Source: an uncultured bacterium
Lineage (GTDB): Bacteria > Planctomycetota > UBA1135 > UBA2386
Assembly (NCBI GenBank): GCA_938003515.1
Contig: CALKYL010000469.1
Location: 1-13,160 of the forward strand
Direction: 5' to 3'
Length of the DNA stretch: 13,160 nt
The notes below the pieces were generated by a model that searched no databases, had not been told where the DNA came from, and was given only the letters and a program-made list of their open reading frames with translations. Positions 12,687 through 13,160 of this stretch are shown piece by piece. Both the position numbers and the translations under genes were made by a program. Within the stretch, counting starts at the first letter, position 1, and every line of letters starts with the position of its first letter.

Positions 12687-13160
12687 ATGGCACTCAAGGA
12701 ATTCAAGCTCCCCGACATCGGCGAAGGCATCGCCGAAGGCGAGATCGTCAGCTGGAAGGTCAAGGCCGGCCAGGCCGTCCAGGAAGAGGACGAGTTCGTC
12801 GAGGTGATGACGGACAAGGCGACGGTGACGATCACCGTGCCGTTCACCGGCTCGATCAAGGAGCTGCGCGCCAAGGAGGGCGACGTCGTCCCCGTGGGCA
12901 CCGTGATCGCCGTCATCGACGCGGGCGGCGGCGGCTCCGGCGGCGGCGCGAAGGAGGCCTCGCAGCAGGACGAGAAGAAGCAGGAGAAGTCGGACAAGTC
13001 GGAGAAGCAGGAGGCGCCGAAGCAGCAGGCGTCGAAGCAGGACGACCAGAAGCAGGACGCGAAGAAGCGGGACGACCAGAAGCAGCCGGCCAAGGCCGAG
13101 GGCAAGAGCGTCACCGTGCCGACGCCGGACCGGGCAGTGCCCGCGTCGGGACGTGCGGCC
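12687..13160 (+). CDS. Lipoyl acyltransferase E2 of the 2-oxo acid dehydrogenase, 3' truncated by the window
   Basis: 158 residues are visible; the frame is open at the window end. Residues 4-78 are a lipoyl domain starting FKLPDIGEGIAEGEIVSW, with the lipoyl lysine K44 in MTDKATV, the target of LipA upstream. Residues 79-140 are a linker: Gly-rich first, then extremely rich in Lys, Gln, Glu and Asp, with a 10-residue quasi-repeat (DDQKQ at nucleotide positions 13041-13055 and 13071-13085). E2 linkers are usually Ala/Pro-rich, so this composition is unusual. From about 141 (VTVPTPDRAVPAS) the sequence approaches the peripheral-subunit-binding domain. The catalytic acyltransferase domain lies beyond the window. 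The ATG at 12687 gives the standard N-terminus; upstream DNA is C-rich and has no Shine-Dalgarno site. Confidence 0.95.
   Translation, partial: MALKEFKLPDIGEGIAEGEIVSWKVKAGQAVQEEDEFVEVMTDKATVTITVPFTGSIKELRAKEGDVVPVGTVIAVIDAGGGGSGGGAKEASQQDEKKQEKSDKSEKQEAPKQQASKQDDQKQDAKKRDDQKQPAKAEGKSVTVPTPDRAVPASGRAA
13041..13085 (+). repeat. 30-bp period repeat in the E2 linker
   Basis: GACGACCAGAAGCAG occurs at 13041-13055 and 13071-13085, encoding DDQKQ twice with a 10-codon period inside a charged linker. Probably slippage or duplication in low-complexity coding DNA. Confidence 0.8.

Overview
The window is a 13.2 kb piece of a very GC-rich bacterial chromosome with all genes on the + strand. The first 35 bases are Illumina adapter, so position 36 is a real contig end. 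The gene set fits a high-GC Gram-negative lineage: PKD-type Ig-like surface protein, periplasmic adaptors fused to GAF and M50 peptidase modules, a lipoyl synthase directly upstream of 2-oxo acid dehydrogenase genes, and few Shine-Dalgarno sites. Planctomycetota is my first guess and Myxococcota or a similar phylum is possible. No marker gene settles it.

Region A (36-1675) is the 3' part of a gene for a secreted protein with PKD/REJ-like repeats, an acidic Pro-rich linker and a short C-terminal tail (acidic Gly-rich spacer, 11-residue hydrophobic core, Arg-rich end). Region B (about 1676-3657) has visibly lower GC. It carries a sigma-factor-like HTH gene with a C10 tract near its 3' end, a single-pass membrane protein of unknown function, and a secreted protein with 12 cysteines. 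Region B is bracketed by a 111-bp direct repeat (1567-1677 and 3658-3768, 4 mismatches) that encodes the C-terminal tail of the PKD protein. The second copy sits in a 51-codon ORF that overlaps the Cys-rich gene by ATGA.

Region C (3846-9115) is a tight four-gene operon: HlyD/AcrA-type adaptor, PilZ-like protein, GAF-GAF-TM-HlyD protein, and a large membrane protein with a PqqD-like N-terminus, an M50 (site-2-protease type) HEFGH metallopeptidase core and a C-terminal HlyD-like domain. It looks like an envelope export or processing machine, possibly controlled by c-di-GMP. Its placement directly after two copies of the same C-terminal tail makes that tail a candidate recognition signal. This is inference. 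No ATPase or outer-membrane channel lies in the window.

Region D (9356-13160) is ordinary central metabolism: lipA, then E1 alpha, E1 beta and the start of E2 of a pyruvate or branched-chain 2-oxo acid dehydrogenase. LipA supplies the lipoyl sulfurs needed on the E2 lysine (K44). A 240-bp gap (9116-9355) separates C from D and holds the likely promoter of the lipA operon. No tRNA, rRNA, CRISPR array, transposase or integrase was seen.
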